Source of the DNA: Leptobrachium leishanense
Taxonomy: Eukaryota; Chordata; Amphibia; Anura; Megophryidae
Length of the DNA stretch: 64,000 nt
Assembly: GCA_009667805.1 (NCBI GenBank)
Contig: CM019069.1
Coordinates: 56,238,422-56,302,421 of the forward strand
Reading direction: 5' to 3'
Below the pieces are notes generated by a model, which worked only from the letters and a program-made list of their open reading frames with translations, was not told the DNA's origin and did not search any database. Of the stretch, positions 33,687 to 45,010 are shown piece by piece (the stretch's first letter is position 1; every line of letters begins with the position of its first letter). Made by a program: the position numbers and the translations under genes.

Positions 33687-34834
33687 CCCCATACAGTACC
33701 AAGGTAGAGTATACTCGATCATCAAAGCACATACTCGTCCTCCAATATTGAATATACTCAATGTGGTACAATTCAGGAGCAATGCAAAGACATATAGGGC
33801 CACATTACATTCTTAACGCAAAAATCCTCGCGCAAAGTGAAAATCTTTTTGCCAAGCGTTAAAGTTTTGCGCGCAAATCACCGTTGGAATTACAATCCTT
33901 GCGCATTTTTTCATCTGCCAATCAGTTGTGCGCGCAAACAGGACGCGGCCAAATGCACGCACAGTACCATCTTGTGCAAAACTCTTTGCGCGCGCAGTCT
34001 TTTTTTGAGATTCAGCCAATCAGAAATAAGAACCACACGTTAACAAATTGCGTCTGCCACTGTCAATCCGAGCATATATGCCGCAGCAATAATACATGCA
34101 TACACAACTTCATCCATTGTATTGGTTTGGTATGATTTGAATGGGCCACTGTGCTTTGGTGCATTCCTTTTTATGGGTTGGTGTATTTGGGGTTAGCCAG
34201 GTTGTTCAGATCTGCCATTAGCACCAGCTTTTAGGAGTTGCTAAAATTATGCGCGCAAAGGCTATGCGGTAATTACCGCGAAATAGATTGTAATACCATC
34301 CTCGTACCAGCCCACATTCGCATTTGCGCTCATAATGTTAAGTATAGGACGCGCGAAGTACAGTAAGCTCGCGCAGGTTCACCCGCGGTAGACGACTGCG
34401 CGTGGTTGTTGCGTATGTAATCCGGGATTCGGTGCAAATGGTTTTACCCCACGTGTGAATGATTATTTGCGTGAAGATTGTAATTTAGCCCTTAGTTTAT
34501 TGCAAATGAAATTCATTTGCAAAAGGGTTGAAGAATGTGCTCTTAAACGTTTTATCACTTTGTGCATGATACCCAAGACGCCAAACCTGTTTGAAAAGCT
34601 TGGAATCCATATTCTGGTTTCCTCCAGTAAAAACCGAGCCCAAGCTGTGTTATAGAGATGCACTAGTGCTCTTTGGCGAGCTTTTAGCCAGTCAAATTGT
34701 GCATTTAGATTGAAAATGTGCTTTTATACTTTTCAGACATATTTTCTCTGTGTGTTTCTGCTGCAAATTTATTCTTCGTAAATCCACTTGGCTCTTGCAG
34801 TGGTCTTATGAAAATCATCTTGGTAGCAAAGGGG
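33687..34834. mobile_element. TTAA-flanked element with a nested foldback MITE
   Basis: TTAA (33683-33686) plus CCCCATACAGTACCAAGG at the left, and GGTAGCAAAGGGG plus TTAA (34835-34838) at the right. Internal words GAGTATACTCGATC, GCAATGCAAAG and TTTATTGCAAATGAAA match the copy near 49785. The interruption by 33797-34491 lies between two blocks that are adjacent in that copy. Confidence 0.75.
33797..34491. mobile_element. Foldback MITE, GGGC-ATTAC family, nested
   Basis: Ends GGGCCACATTACATTCTTAA and GATTGTAATTTAGCCC with CGCGCAAA-rich arms and a core (CAGCCAATCAGAAATAAGAA) like that of 16923-17629. The three bases outside are ATA and TTA, so the duplication is degenerate. Confidence 0.75.
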
Positions 34835-35462
34835 TTAATGTCATCATGTCAACATAAACACGGACCATAATCTCCAAACAATGGTATAAAAATGTCATTC
34901 TATACAATAAATGATTCAGGCTGGTCTGGTGTCCAGGAGGGCTGCTATACCCTTTTTAGAAATATGACATAATAAAACTTGTCATTGAGTGTATATGGAT
35001 AGTGGATTTATCCTCCATACTTGTCTTGTCATGTATCAGACTATAGTATGATTGGTGTTTTTCCTCAGTGATTGAATATGGATTTGAGTCCTTTATTACA
35101 TAACTATTATTTTGTGCCTGATTTTCTTTAGCTGTGTGTATCATGATATTGTGGATGTATGCGCTCTTTCGAATTGTGTAGGAGGTTTCTGTCAAGTCGG
35201 GTAAGAAGAGACATCTCATTGAAAGACAGACAGCTATAGCTGGGATTTGTCTGTTCTGAATAGAATCGTTTGCATAGTAAAGTGCTCATTAGAGTAACAT
35301 GACAGCCTGCGAGGCTATTACTATAATGATGTGTGTTTTTATACACATTAACACCTTCAGCCCCAGATTAATCAAGCAACTCCTTTATAGTTATAGAAGA
35401 CCTATCAAATGATTGGGCCATGACAGGTTAAATAATATGCTTATTAATGGGGCTCTCTATGC

Positions 35463-35648
35463 CAGTGTTTCCCAACCCTGGTCCTCAGGACCCTCTAACA
35501 GGCCAGGATTTAAGGATCACCTTGGGGGAAAAGCAGACTGAATCCTGCAATCACTGAGCAGCAAATCATATCACCTGTGCAGCTGTGCTTCAGATATCTG
35601 CAAACCTGGCCTGTCAGCGGGTCCTGAGGAGAGGTTTGGGAAACACTG
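35463..35648. mobile_element. hAT MITE, CAGTGTTTCCCAA family, copy 2
   Basis: Ends CAGTGTTTCCCAACCCTG and GTTTGGGAAACACTG with exact 8-bp duplications CTCTATGC (35455-35462 and 35649-35656). 186 bp. The orientation is reversed relative to 27859-28045. Confidence 0.95.
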
Positions 35649-35656
35649 CTCTATGC

Positions 35657-36869
35657 ACTGCTCATTGGTATTTAAGTGGTCACAGTGAACTTAGTGCAAC
35701 AGCCCCTCTCCATCTCCATCTCTGGGGGTGGGGTCTCAGATCATGATTCAGGCCCACAAATGCAGTATCTTCGTCCTGGCCGCAACCTGAGCACGCTGAG
35801 CTCATTCTTTTGGCTATCAGGACTTTTGGTATCTAGCTGCATCCAATAGCTCTCGATGTACTCTGCATTGAAAGCCATTGGATTGGCTTCCTCACTTTGT
35901 CATGTGACATGCTGCAGCTTACAGCATGTCTAGTCTGTACCATTGCGGAGGAAGCATGGCACTAGCATGAGTGCTGAGAGTTCCTTTGGGTAAATCGCTG
36001 CGGGGAAATGTCAAAATTTACAAAAAACTAACTCTGTCTAGTTGAGTTGCACTCTCCTGTCCATTATAAGTATAGCAGCCCACAATGGCGAGTGGCTGTG
36101 TGCTCAGCTCACCTATGTGTAGTTGCTCAGCCATGAGACATGCACGCTGCATGCATCTGAAGTCTGGCGCGGAATGTACTACTATAGTTTGCCGTATCGC
36201 CGTTGTGAACAGGTTTTCCCTGTCAGTTATACTCTTATAACTTATATAACTTATATATTAGCAATCACATCATGCATTGCGTATATGTGATACATTGTGA
36301 ATTTGGAGAATCTACCCACACCAGCAACCACTATTAACTATAATGACAATAGTGAGTTTAGGGGAATGACCTACAATGCTGTGTCTGCCACTTGACTAGG
36401 CCCCTCTCCATTCCAATTACTTTGTTGACAAATCAATGTAGAAAAACCCCACAAAAACAGATAATTCAGGGTTGTCAAATTCATGATCCCCAGATGTTGA
36501 TGCCTACAATTCCCAGAATTCTTTGAATGCAATAGAGTGGATGATGGGAGTTGTAGTTCAGAAACATTTGGGGGCGTAGTTTGTCAGACATGATATATTT
36601 GATCTATTTTCACAGCCAGACATTGCAGGTTTTTTCAGGAGATGTACTGTATTTGACACTAAAATTAATCTAGAGGTTAAGTTATCATCAAACAAGATGT
36701 TACCATAGGGTACATGGATTTTAAATATAATCTCTGAATTATCAAAACTCATCATGTCATTTATCCAAAAATTGTATTTGATACTTAGTGCAGGCTTCTA
36801 GCATACTAAAAAATACAGAGAACTGTTTGCACAATTTATATGGCCAATCAAAGGCAAACAAATAAGTAC
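35657..36869. other. PDE1A intron with a hAT-MITE relic at 36477-36593
   Basis: The relic starts CAGGGTTGTCAAATTC and contains CTACAATTCCCAGAATTC and GGGAGTTGTAGTTCAG, matching the better copy at 40604-40734. Its right end and target duplication are decayed. The rest is unrecognised. Confidence 0.5.
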
Positions 36870-36951
36870 CTATTTGTGACTGAGCTACCATTGTTGATTT
36901 ACGGTCACATAGTGGTGAAAATGGAAGCCCTAGCTCAGCCTCTTTATCACC
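36870..36951 (-). CDS. PDE1A: PDE1A exon (GDKEAELGLPFSPLCDRKST...)
   Basis: 82 bp, starting in phase 0 after TTTCCTTTACAG and ending in phase 1 before GTACTT. Encodes GDKEAELGLPFSPLCDRKST then MVAQSQI. This is an invariant stretch of class I phosphodiesterases. The glutamine of the SQIGFID segment, whose G-F-I-D continues in the next exon, is the purine-gripping glutamine of the active site by family knowledge. Confidence 0.98.
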
Positions 36952-37074
36952 CTGTAAAGGAAAGAATACGTATTAGTTTATTATCTGTAATATAAAATGA
37001 AACATCCATCAGCTAACAAAGTATACGTTTATCTTGCAACTCTTCTTCTCTCATCACAAGTGACCAGTGACGTG

Positions 37075-37779
37075 CGTTGAGGTCCGTGGCTGGGGAGGCA
37101 CTGGCTAGTATCAGAGCCAGATATACACAGGGTTACGCAGTCGCAATTTACACATTTGATTATATATAGGAGAATAGAGTTTCACTATTTATAAAGTTTG
37201 CATCTTTTTATTTTTATTTTTACAGCTAACAGCATGCACTTACAATACTGACTAATAGAGGGTGCTATTACACACATGCTGATTGCTGAGCTCTGCCTGC
37301 CCCCCCCCACGATTGACAAGGACAGTCACATGACTGTCCTGCGTCAATCAATCCATGGGGAGCTCTGCCTCCCATGGGGGGGTGTCTTTTTTAGAAAAGA
37401 AGTGCTTGAGACCAATGGAGCTTTCCCATTGGCTCAAGCTTTCAATTGCTCTCATTGCTTTTGGAGGCACAAAAGAGCGTAGAACCAGCTTGAGCTTCGC
37501 AATTAGTGTAGCATTCAGCTGCGCAAATTGCGTAGGCTAGGCTGGTTCAGTGCTGCCCCTGCTGTCTGTGTAGTGAAACACACACACACACAAAAAAAGC
37601 AGAGGACAGAGAGAAGAAGCAAGCACAGCGAGGGAGCGTGGAGCAGGTGAGTTTGAGAACTTTTTTCAATAAATAAAATTTAATTTACAGTTTAAATATA
37701 CACATCACACATGTCATTACAGCACAATGACCACATTAATTTACTTGCCTCCCCTGCCACCCCTGACTGCACGTCCCTG
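37075..37779. mobile_element. hAT element, CAGTGACGTGC termini, 705 bp
   Basis: Left end CAGTGACGTGCGTTGAGG and right end GACTGCACGTCCCTG, with exact 8-bp duplications CAAGTGAC (37067-37074 and 37780-37787). It contains a (CA)n run near 37580 and no transposase. It sits between two PDE1A exons, its 3' flank only 159 bp from the next exon. Confidence 0.9.
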
Positions 37780-37945
37780 CAAGTGACCTATTTGACCACC
37801 ACCTCCATACCTTCACATACATCTGACATCATGATCACGACAGGTTTTGCATTAGCATTAATGTGACAACATATAGAAAATCTGGTTTGCATCACTCTAT
37901 GACTCAATAGTAAAAGCTGTAGCAAATGGAATTTTGAACTAGCAC

Positions 37946-38066
37946 CTGTCGAAAAAATTCTTCCATCAGTAGGTTGGTCCATCGTTGATGCATATCCCAG
38001 GTTTTTGCGGGGTGACTTATATCGGCAGCGTGGAGAATCAGAGACATGGCTTTGGATTTGTCTATC
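37946..38066 (-). CDS. PDE1A: PDE1A exon with second metal-ligand motif (HAADISHP)
   Basis: 121 bp. Completes the G of PEG, then encodes IDKSKAMSLILHAADISHPA and KTWDMHQRWTNLLMEEFFRQ. HAADISHP carries the conserved aspartate that completes the zinc/magnesium site of the phosphodiesterase catalytic pocket. GIDKSKAMSL is closest to the PDE1A form (GIDRAKTMSL) and unlike PDE1B or PDE1C. Donor GTGCTA, acceptor TTTTTTGACAG. Confidence 0.98.
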
Positions 38067-39057
38067 CTGTCAAAAAACGAAATTGCTCAGTGAACACAAA
38101 CTTGAAAGTATCCACGAAGCATAGAGAATAATCAGTCCTGCTCTCTTTTCCCATCACTGTCAGCCAGCAGCGAGACTGTTTGTATCCAGCCAAAATTTCT
38201 TACATAGAACCAGGGATTTAGTGCTAAATAAAAATAAGTGTGGGAACTCTCCAAGATTTCTGCTCCTCAATTAACCCTTTCACTGCCGAGATCGAGATAA
38301 CTCGGGACTTCGAAGGCACCGTCAGGTCGCGATATCGAGTTATCTCGATCTGCAGCTCTGAAGGACAAAAGCAAATTAAGTTTGTTCGCTCGCTTTTAGG
38401 CTGCAGAAGGTGCACCAAAAGTTTTAGCCCTGTCGGCATTATGCACAAGGTGCTAAACTGCTTAAAAATCGGCCAATGAATGCCTTGACATAACTATGAC
38501 TTAATACGGAAACATGACTGGAAACTAATACAAAGCTTCTCAGTGTTTGGACCAAAAAGGAACCTCTTTCCTTCTGAGAAAATGGTGGAGAAACTGCGCT
38601 CCCTCACGTTCCTGCTTGACTTGACCCCTGCATAGAACAAACCACAAAAATGTAATTTGCACTTTGAATCCTCCATGCTCCCATGAAATAAAAGCTGTGT
38701 TTTTTGGTTTACTGAAACTGCCATTAATAGTTATAACTTTAAGGTATTCTCACAAACCAAACATATGTGACTTTCACAATCGCTTTTGACGAACCACTTT
38801 CCTTCTGCAGATAAACTATTCTCGTGTCTTCACAAATACTACTATCAGGGTTATCTCTCTGAGTTCACCGCACTTCGGCGAGTCTGATTCATGACCCTGC
38901 GAATCCCCCGTGAGATCATGCAGTGCCACAGAGTGATCACAGTGGGAAACTGGGGACTATTTGTCACTTTCCCTAGCGTTAACGGTTACTCATCCGAACG
39001 CTACCATTAGCGTTCACTAGGGAATAGTGCCCTTTGTCTACACTAGCTGGTATTTAG
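38067..39057. other. PDE1A intron; TTAA-family left end at 38272
   Basis: TTAACCCTTTCACTGCCGAGATC starts a partial TTAA-type element resembling that at 28198. No right end found. Around 38849-39030 lies an unassigned GC-richer repeat (CAGGGTTATCTCTCTGAG start). Confidence 0.45.
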
Positions 39058-39605
39058 TACCAGCTGGATGAAGTAGAGGTAGCATCACTGCTCTATAACC
39101 GTGGAGACCCAGGTTTGAATCCCGGCCAGAGCACCTCTCCAGTAAGTGTCCTTGTGCAAGACACCGAACGGTACATACTTGCCTATCACACAATATCGGC
39201 TGTGGAGTCCAGTGGTAACGTCTCTGCCCTTCAACCGTGAAGAAGCAAGTCTAATCCCGTTCAGCACATCCCTCCAATACAACTCTGGAGAAACAAGTCT
39301 CGACTCTACGAGAAGCGGGTTCAACCTAACCACCAGGTCGCTGCTCTACAATCATGGAAAGATAACCCGAACCCACTCAGAAGACACCACCAGCAAGTGT
39401 CCTTGGGCAAGACACCTAACGATATGGATGCGCCTACCACACAAAATACTTGTACATCATAGATTGTAAGTTCCCTTGGGTACAGGGTCCCCCTGAATCA
39501 GGTCATATCATCCATGTGTGGTATTCTAATGAATCAACCCCTTCTACACTGATCTTGTAAAGCGCTGCCGAATTTGTGTCGCTATATAAATAAAAGATAT
39601 TAATA
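39058..39605 (+). mobile_element. Composite tRNA-derived SINE
   Basis: The first head (GAAGTAGAGGTAGCATCACT, B-box GGTTTGAATCCC) and the core GTGTCCTTGTGCAAGACACC resemble 22737-22931. A second GTGTCCTTGGGCAAGACACC follows near 39400. The tail TTGTAAAGCGCTGCCGAATT...TATATAAATAAA is a typical vertebrate SINE/LINE 3' end, ending in ATT/AAT microsatellite. Two heads suggest a dimer or nested insertion. Confidence 0.75.
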
Positions 39606-40206
39606 ATAATATAGTAATAAAATGGATAGATTACCCGCCTTTATTGTGCTTGCTCAGCTAAAAAGCAACATTGATATTGAAGTGCAAGACATTTATCAAG
39701 CTTGATATAAAACTTGCAGTTAAAACACGGCTGTTTCTTGCGTTCCTGCTGTAGAATGGTTTACACACTTAGTGGTGTCCTAGACCATTTCTTCAAAAAG
39801 TGTTTTTAGACTATGGTTGGATAACCAAGATTTAACCCCTGTACTACCATGATCTAGTATAGTCAATCTGCTAAAGGTCTTGCCCAACATCGAGTAAACT
39901 CTATCTGGTCATACTCTTGAGCAATGCAAAGGAATTTTCGTCAATTGTAAATTTAATTCGCTTGTTATTTGTTATTTGTTATTTTATTATTATTATTATT
40001 GTCATTTTTATAGCACAAACAGTTTCCGCAGCGCTCCAGAATGTGCCCCCATATTTTCAGCACTTCGGCCATGTCAGCCAAGGTGCTGAAGCGGTTTTAA
40101 CAGCTTGTAGTTCTGTTTTTCATTTACAAGAACGTAGAGCTCTGTCTGTATTGTTGTACATGTAGTAAAGCAGAATCCCCCAGTCTCGCAAATAATCTAA
40201 CTGTTA

Positions 40207-40591
40207 GGCTAGGGTCAAACGAACGCATTATTCGCAGCGACCGTCAAAAAGTGCGTCCGAACGCATTGATGCGCATACGATGCACATTTTCGTGCGTGAT
40301 TTTTTTACGGATCCAAATCAGGAAACTTTAGGTGTCGGAACGTTATATTGGCCGGACATGAGCAGCGTCTGACGTCTCCTAGTTACGCAAACACGCCGCT
40401 ATCGGACGCAGCACACTCTGTGCGTCAGTACTAGCGGTTCTGCGTTCTCGAAAAAATGCGTTTGTTTGCCGCTTGCGTTGCGCGGCCGCACTTTTGTGCG
40501 CCCGTACTTCGTATATTGGCCGTCATTTGCTGCTACTGGTGATTAAGTGCACCTAAACGCACGTTAAAAATGCATTAGTCTGACCCCAGCC
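40207..40591. mobile_element. Foldback MITE, GGCTGGGGTCAGAC family, copy 2
   Basis: Ends GGCTAGGGTCAAACGAACGC and GTCTGACCCCAGCC. Internal GCTGCGTCCGATAGCGG-like and GTATATTGGCCGTCATTTGC blocks are shared (inverted) with 24312-24737. The flanks are TTA and TAA, so the 3-bp duplication is not exact. Confidence 0.8.
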
Positions 40592-40603
40592 TAAACTCTA
40601 AAC

Positions 40604-40734
40604 CAGGGCTGTGAAACTCAAGCTCCCCAGTTGTTGTTGCCTACAATTCCCAAAAGACTTTGAATGCAATAGATGTCAAGAGAATCATGGGAGTTGAAGT
40701 TCAGCAACATCTGGGGCATGAGTTTGATGCCCTG
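40604..40734. mobile_element. hAT MITE, CAGGGCTGTGAAACTC family
   Basis: 131 bp. Ends CAGGGCTGTGAAACTC and GAGTTTGATGCCCTG are inverted repeats, flanked by CTCTAAAC (40596-40603) and CTCTACAC (40735-40742), a 7/8 matching duplication. Confidence 0.85.
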
Positions 40735-40934
40735 CTCTACACTGTATTTATGAACGGTGCATAGAAATTCACACCATCTGTAATGAAAAGGGGTTTTCAA
40801 TAAATCCACTTGGTCCTGCCAATGATTTTATGGAAAGCCATTTGACAGTGAAGGGGTTAAGTGATCATACATAGATGGAAATACTCTTTGTATGTTATAT
40901 GGGGATATAGAACTCAAAGTAAAGTATTAGTCAT

Positions 40935-41627
40935 TAGGCTTGTGCACCGATTTTTTTTTCGGTTCGATTTGTTCGGATGTTTAAACTTTTCGATTCGGCT
41001 CGTTTCGACCGATTTCTGTTTTGGTTCGGTTCGGATCGTTTTTCGTTTTTTTGTATCGACTTTTCGGAAATTTTTGTTTTTTCGGAACGTCTGTTCTCCT
41101 CGTTTCAAAGTGTCTACGATAATTTTGGCGATTCTATCGTGTTTTTTTTTATTAAATAAAGATCCTTTTTTTCTTATGAATAATTGAATATACATTTCAC
41201 AACTTTATTTAATCATATTAAAATGGTATGAAAGCCAAGGAACAAAAAAAATGAACAAAACGATTTAAAAAACGCTAAACTGACCCGAATGCCACAAGAA
41301 ACAAGTGATACGCATTTACAAATACAAAATTTACAGAATCAGCGATATAACCGATAATAGTTAAATATACGATGTCCAGAATTACCGGAATGGAACCGAA
41401 ATCACGAATGGAACCGAAATCATGAATAGAGCAAAAATAAATTTCGATTTGACACATTTCAAGTCCATTCAAAAATTCCGAAAACTTTTCGTTTCGGCTC
41501 GGAAAACTTTTCGGATCTATCGGTTTTCGGGTCCGATCCGATTCGGAAATTCAGCCGAATCCGAAGACACGAATCGGGAAATTTCATGAAAATTCCGAAA
41601 TTCCGAAACCCAAAACGCACATCCCTA
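40935..41627 (-). mobile_element. Non-autonomous hAT element (TAGGGATGTGC family), copy C
   Basis: Left end TAGGCTTGTGC and right end GCACATCCCTA, with exact 8-bp duplications TTAGTCAT (40927-40934 and 41628-41635). The orientation is opposite to copy B. It has an additional central AT-rich segment (41130-41460) not shared with copy A or B. Confidence 0.9.
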
Positions 41628-41749
41628 TTAGTCATCCCCATACTTTAATTGGAGAGATTTTTAGGAAAAAATGTAACCCTATTTATGTATATCTTATACA
41701 AAGCAGAGATAACCTAAACACTACCAAAGAACAAAATGGAAAGATTTAC

Positions 41750-41851
41750 CCTTCTGGTTGTTGCAACGTGTTCCTCATAGTTTTTATCTGCTGAAAGTGG
41801 CCCGACATATCTGTAGATAAGACCATTTCAATCACCAGTGTTCTTAAATCT
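41750..41851 (-). CDS. PDE1A: PDE1A exon (DLRTLVIEMVLSTDMSGHFQ...)
   Basis: 102 bp. Completes R of DDWR, then DLRTLVIEMVLSTDMSGHFQ and QIKTMRNTLQQPE. EMVLSTDMSGHFQQ is the PDE1A form of a conserved catalytic-domain helix. The acceptor is ATTGTTTCCAG and the donor GTAAAT, in phases 2 to 2. Confidence 0.98.
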
Positions 41852-41929
41852 CTGGAAACAATAAAAACATGACAGATCATACTGTTTAACCATACGGTCT
41901 CCCCATAGTCCTGTATCGGTCAATTGATT

Positions 41930-42020
41930 CTTACATATTTATTTATTTATTTGTAAAGTATTTTACCAGGAAGGATACATTGAGATTTCTCTCATTTTCA
42001 AGTATATCCTGGGTTCATAT
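41930..42020 (-). repeat. SINE tail-type repeat fragment
   Basis: TTTATTTATTTGTAAAGT, then TTTTACCAGGAAGGATACAT, GAGATTTCTCTCATTTTCAA and GTATATCCTGGG. This is the reverse complement of the 3' half of the SINE at 22737-22931. Confidence 0.75.
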
Positions 42021-42526
42021 ATTCCACCTACTACCAACTGTGCCATTACTCTTTAAAAATGTAAATAAACTTGCCAAGTAATGCCTTTTTATTTATTTTT
42101 TTTAACCGGAAACACAGCAGTAAATATATTACAGCCGCTTTCTGTCTTCTTGTTTCTAACTCTGTAACCTGATAGCAATGACCTCTATGTTTACCACTGA
42201 TGTGAACACTGAAGAAAAGGAGCAAGAGGACGCTGAGTCTGCAGTATTCTGAAGGATTCTGCATAAATACATGGTCTGCTTGTAGGTGGAAAATAGAATT
42301 GTACGTTTTGGACCAAATACATTTACAGCTGAATATCTGCAAGATCAGCGTTTAGGAAGCATCCAAATTGCAGAGTCACAAAACCAAATTGTTTTCGAAG
42401 ATACATTTTCCGAATCAATATGATTGCTACCAGATTGATTCGGATTCACTATGATGGCTTAATAAATTGTACTTACTGCGCAATGCAAAATCCCTAACTG
42501 TAATTGTAAAAAAAGCAAACATTTAA

Positions 42527-43181
42527 GCCCTAACGGTAACCCTAACCCTAAAAGTAATCCTAATACTAACCCAAGCTCTAAAAGTAACCCTAACAGTATC
42601 CCTAACCCTAAATGTAATCCTAATACTAACCCTAACTCTAAAAGTAACCCTAAAAGTAATCCTAACGCTAATCCTAACCCTAACCCTAAAAGTAATTTTA
42701 ATACTAACCCTAACTCTAAAAAGTAACCCTAACAGTAGCCCTACCAATAAAAGTAATCCTAACGCTAACCCTAAAAGTAATCCTAATACTAACCCTAACT
42801 CTAAAAGTAACCCTAACAGTATCCCTAACCCTAAATGTAATCCTAATACTAACCCTAACTCTAAAAGTAACCCTAACAATAAAAGTAATCCTAACGCTAA
42901 TCCTAACCCTAACCCTAAAAGTAATTTTAATACTAACCCTAACTCTAAAAAGTAACCCTAACGCTAATTCTAACACTAACCCTAAAAGTAATCCTAATAC
43001 TAACTCTAACTCTAAAAGTAACCCTAACGCTAATCCTAACCCTACCCCTCAAAGTAGTCCTATCAGTAACCCTAGCCCTTATCTTAAAAGTAATCTTCAC
43101 ACTAATTCTAACCCTATTGTTTTCCATAAATCTACTGGGTCCTGGCAGTGGTTTAAGGAAAACAACTTGGTAGTGAAGGTG
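42527..43181. repeat. Telomere-like (CCCTAA-related) array within a TTAA-flanked relic
   Basis: Composed of CCCTAACC, CCTAAAAGTAATCC and TAATACTAACCCTAA modules. A longer period of 229 bp is visible (the block CCTAACGCTAATCCTAACCC at 42661 and 42890). TTAA occurs at 42523-42526 and 43182-43185, and the right flank (TCTACTGGGTCCTGGCAGTG) matches other TTAA-family right ends. The L/G- and R/V-rich antisense ORFs are repeat translations. Confidence 0.8.
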
Positions 43182-43476
43182 TTAAGAATAGTTACTGTGC
43201 ACATATGTTTATTAAAATAAAATTAGCATGCCTTATAATTTATGTGCCAGATGCAAAAGTCGAAATGTATTAATAAAGTTACTTAAATATTTGTACTATT
43301 TATGCTTTGATTAATCAAATGTTGTTAAATGGTGCATAAATAATGTAAGAAATACACCGGGTGCAAATCCTCTGTCATTTTTCTTAAGGTACATTGAACG
43401 AATAGGAAAAAAGTAATAAAGTTGTTAGGTTTAGACTTATTCCTATCCAGCAGAAAGAGTACACATTAAATAGTAA

Positions 43477-44021
43477 AGGGGTTATTCAGAGAGATCTGAA
43501 ATGTCGCCGCCCGTTCAGGTGACCTTTCATTCCCCGCACTTCGGGGCGATTCGGCGATTCTAGTTCAGCAAGCACCACAGGGCCCCCTTTGCTGGGAAAA
43601 CTTTGCTGGGAAAAACACGAAAAATGCCTAAAAGATCCTAAAAAAATCTATAAATAAAGAGACTTTTTACAGCAGACTAAAATAATAAATGGTGTATTAG
43701 ATATTGAATTAAAACGGTAGTATATTTAACATTGAAGCCTATGGGATTCGCCTGAATAAACCTGCCGAATGAAACCACCGAATGGCAGGGCATTTCGGGA
43801 ACGTTTCACTGCTGTTCGGTGTTCTCTGAATAGATGAACCATTGCTTCTATATGGGGGATTTCACTGCCGTCGAACAGCACCGTACGTGCAGGCAATTCG
43901 CCAAAATTTGGCGAACTGCATGCTCTCTGAATAGCCGAATGGCCCCAAAATTTCCTCGTACGCTGAATTTAAATTTCTGGTTACATTTCGGGGCCAGATC
44001 GGATCTCTCTGAATAACCCTG
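43477..44021 (+). mobile_element. Foldback element, GGGTTATTCAGAGAGATC family
   Basis: Ends AGGGGTTATTCAGAGAGATC and GGATCTCTCTGAATAACCCTG, with TAA at both sides (43474-43476 and 44022-44024). Internal GGCAATTCGCCAAAATTTGG and ATTTCACTGCCGTC are shared, inverted, with 7765-8058. Non-coding. Confidence 0.8.
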
Positions 44022-44049
44022 TAAGTGATTCAACAGATGTGGCATATAG

Positions 44050-44990
44050 AGAGCCAAATGTAAAATGAAATAAAACGGAAGTATTTCAGATTTTTTAAAT
44101 CTTTTTCATATAGCACTTTAGATAAAATCCATTAATGCCTGTCCATTCATTTTTATGAACTATGTGTAATATGAACAAAAATATTTAAAGACACAGCATT
44201 AAGATGTTGCCATGTTATTTTTATGATTATCTTCTTACTACAACACTTTTCGTCACCGCTACAGAAAAATAAACAATTTTAAATTTTATTTGACAGCACT
44301 TTGAAACATCAGTGTAAAAACATATGTCCAGACCAATAAGAACATTAAAATGTCAGCAGGCAAACTGAAGGAATAATAAATTATTACTATTATGATATAA
44401 AAGCAAATGCATGAAAAATAAACTTGGAGAGGTCCACATTAGCTGTAATATGCTAATTAAAATAGATTAACAGTTTCACTGCCAAGGACTATTTGCTGTA
44501 AAAAGTATTAACATAATATTTATTTGAATCTTGGTATGTTAATGTAACAAATAAATGTAGGAGAAAATAAAAAATTTTCATAACGATTATCATTCTGAGA
44601 TTGTTAAGTAACTTAACCTGCCGGGCGGTATTCCAGAGTGTGACTCGGGGTTAAATTTCACTGCCGTGATCGGTAACCCCGAGCCACACTCGGGCTGGAT
44701 GCACACTCACCGCATCCTTCGCTCCCTCGCCGTCTCCACTGTCACCGCAATGTGATCGCGGCAGCTGGCGACTTTGCTTCCTGGTTCCGCTCCCTGCGAG
44801 CCACGTGACGCAGGGGGCGGGACCAGGCAGCAAATTTGAAAAACTGTAAATAAAAAAACCCAATTACTGTAAAAATACTGTAAAATAAACTTTTTGGGTC
44901 CTGGGATTCTTGTTCAGATGTACACTCCTTTGCCAATGAAATATACAGGACACGGGGGTACCAAAAAAAGAGTATTTATTCTCAAAGCAG
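44050..44990. other. PDE1A intron; GC-rich TTAA-type end at about 44615
   Basis: TTAACCTGCCGGGCGGTATT with a short inverted pair (GTGTGACTCGGGGTTA / TAACCCCGAGCCACAC) starts a GC-rich segment to 44830. No coding potential is recognised. The window end at 63670 starts a similar element. Confidence 0.45.
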
Positions 44991-45010
44991 AATTACAGAA
45001 ATAAGTCAAA

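Larger units (their letters stand above)
39836..40856. mobile_element. TTAA-flanked element with three nested repeats
   Basis: TTAA (39832-39835) plus CCCCTGTACTACCATG at the left; TTTGACAGTGAAGGGG plus TTAA (40857-40860) at the right. The right end shares AATCCACTTGG...TTATG with 33687-34834 and with 43125-43181. Inside lie a repeat fragment (39980-40045), a foldback MITE (40207-40591) and a hAT MITE (40604-40734). Confidence 0.65.

Noticed and set aside
39058..39180. Second tRNA gene candidate
   Set aside because: Same SINE family as at 22.7 kb; B-box GGTTTGAATCCC is followed by SINE core sequence.
42523..43127. L/G-rich and R/V/I-rich minus-strand ORFs
   Set aside because: Products of the telomere-like tandem array; periodic and without any domain.
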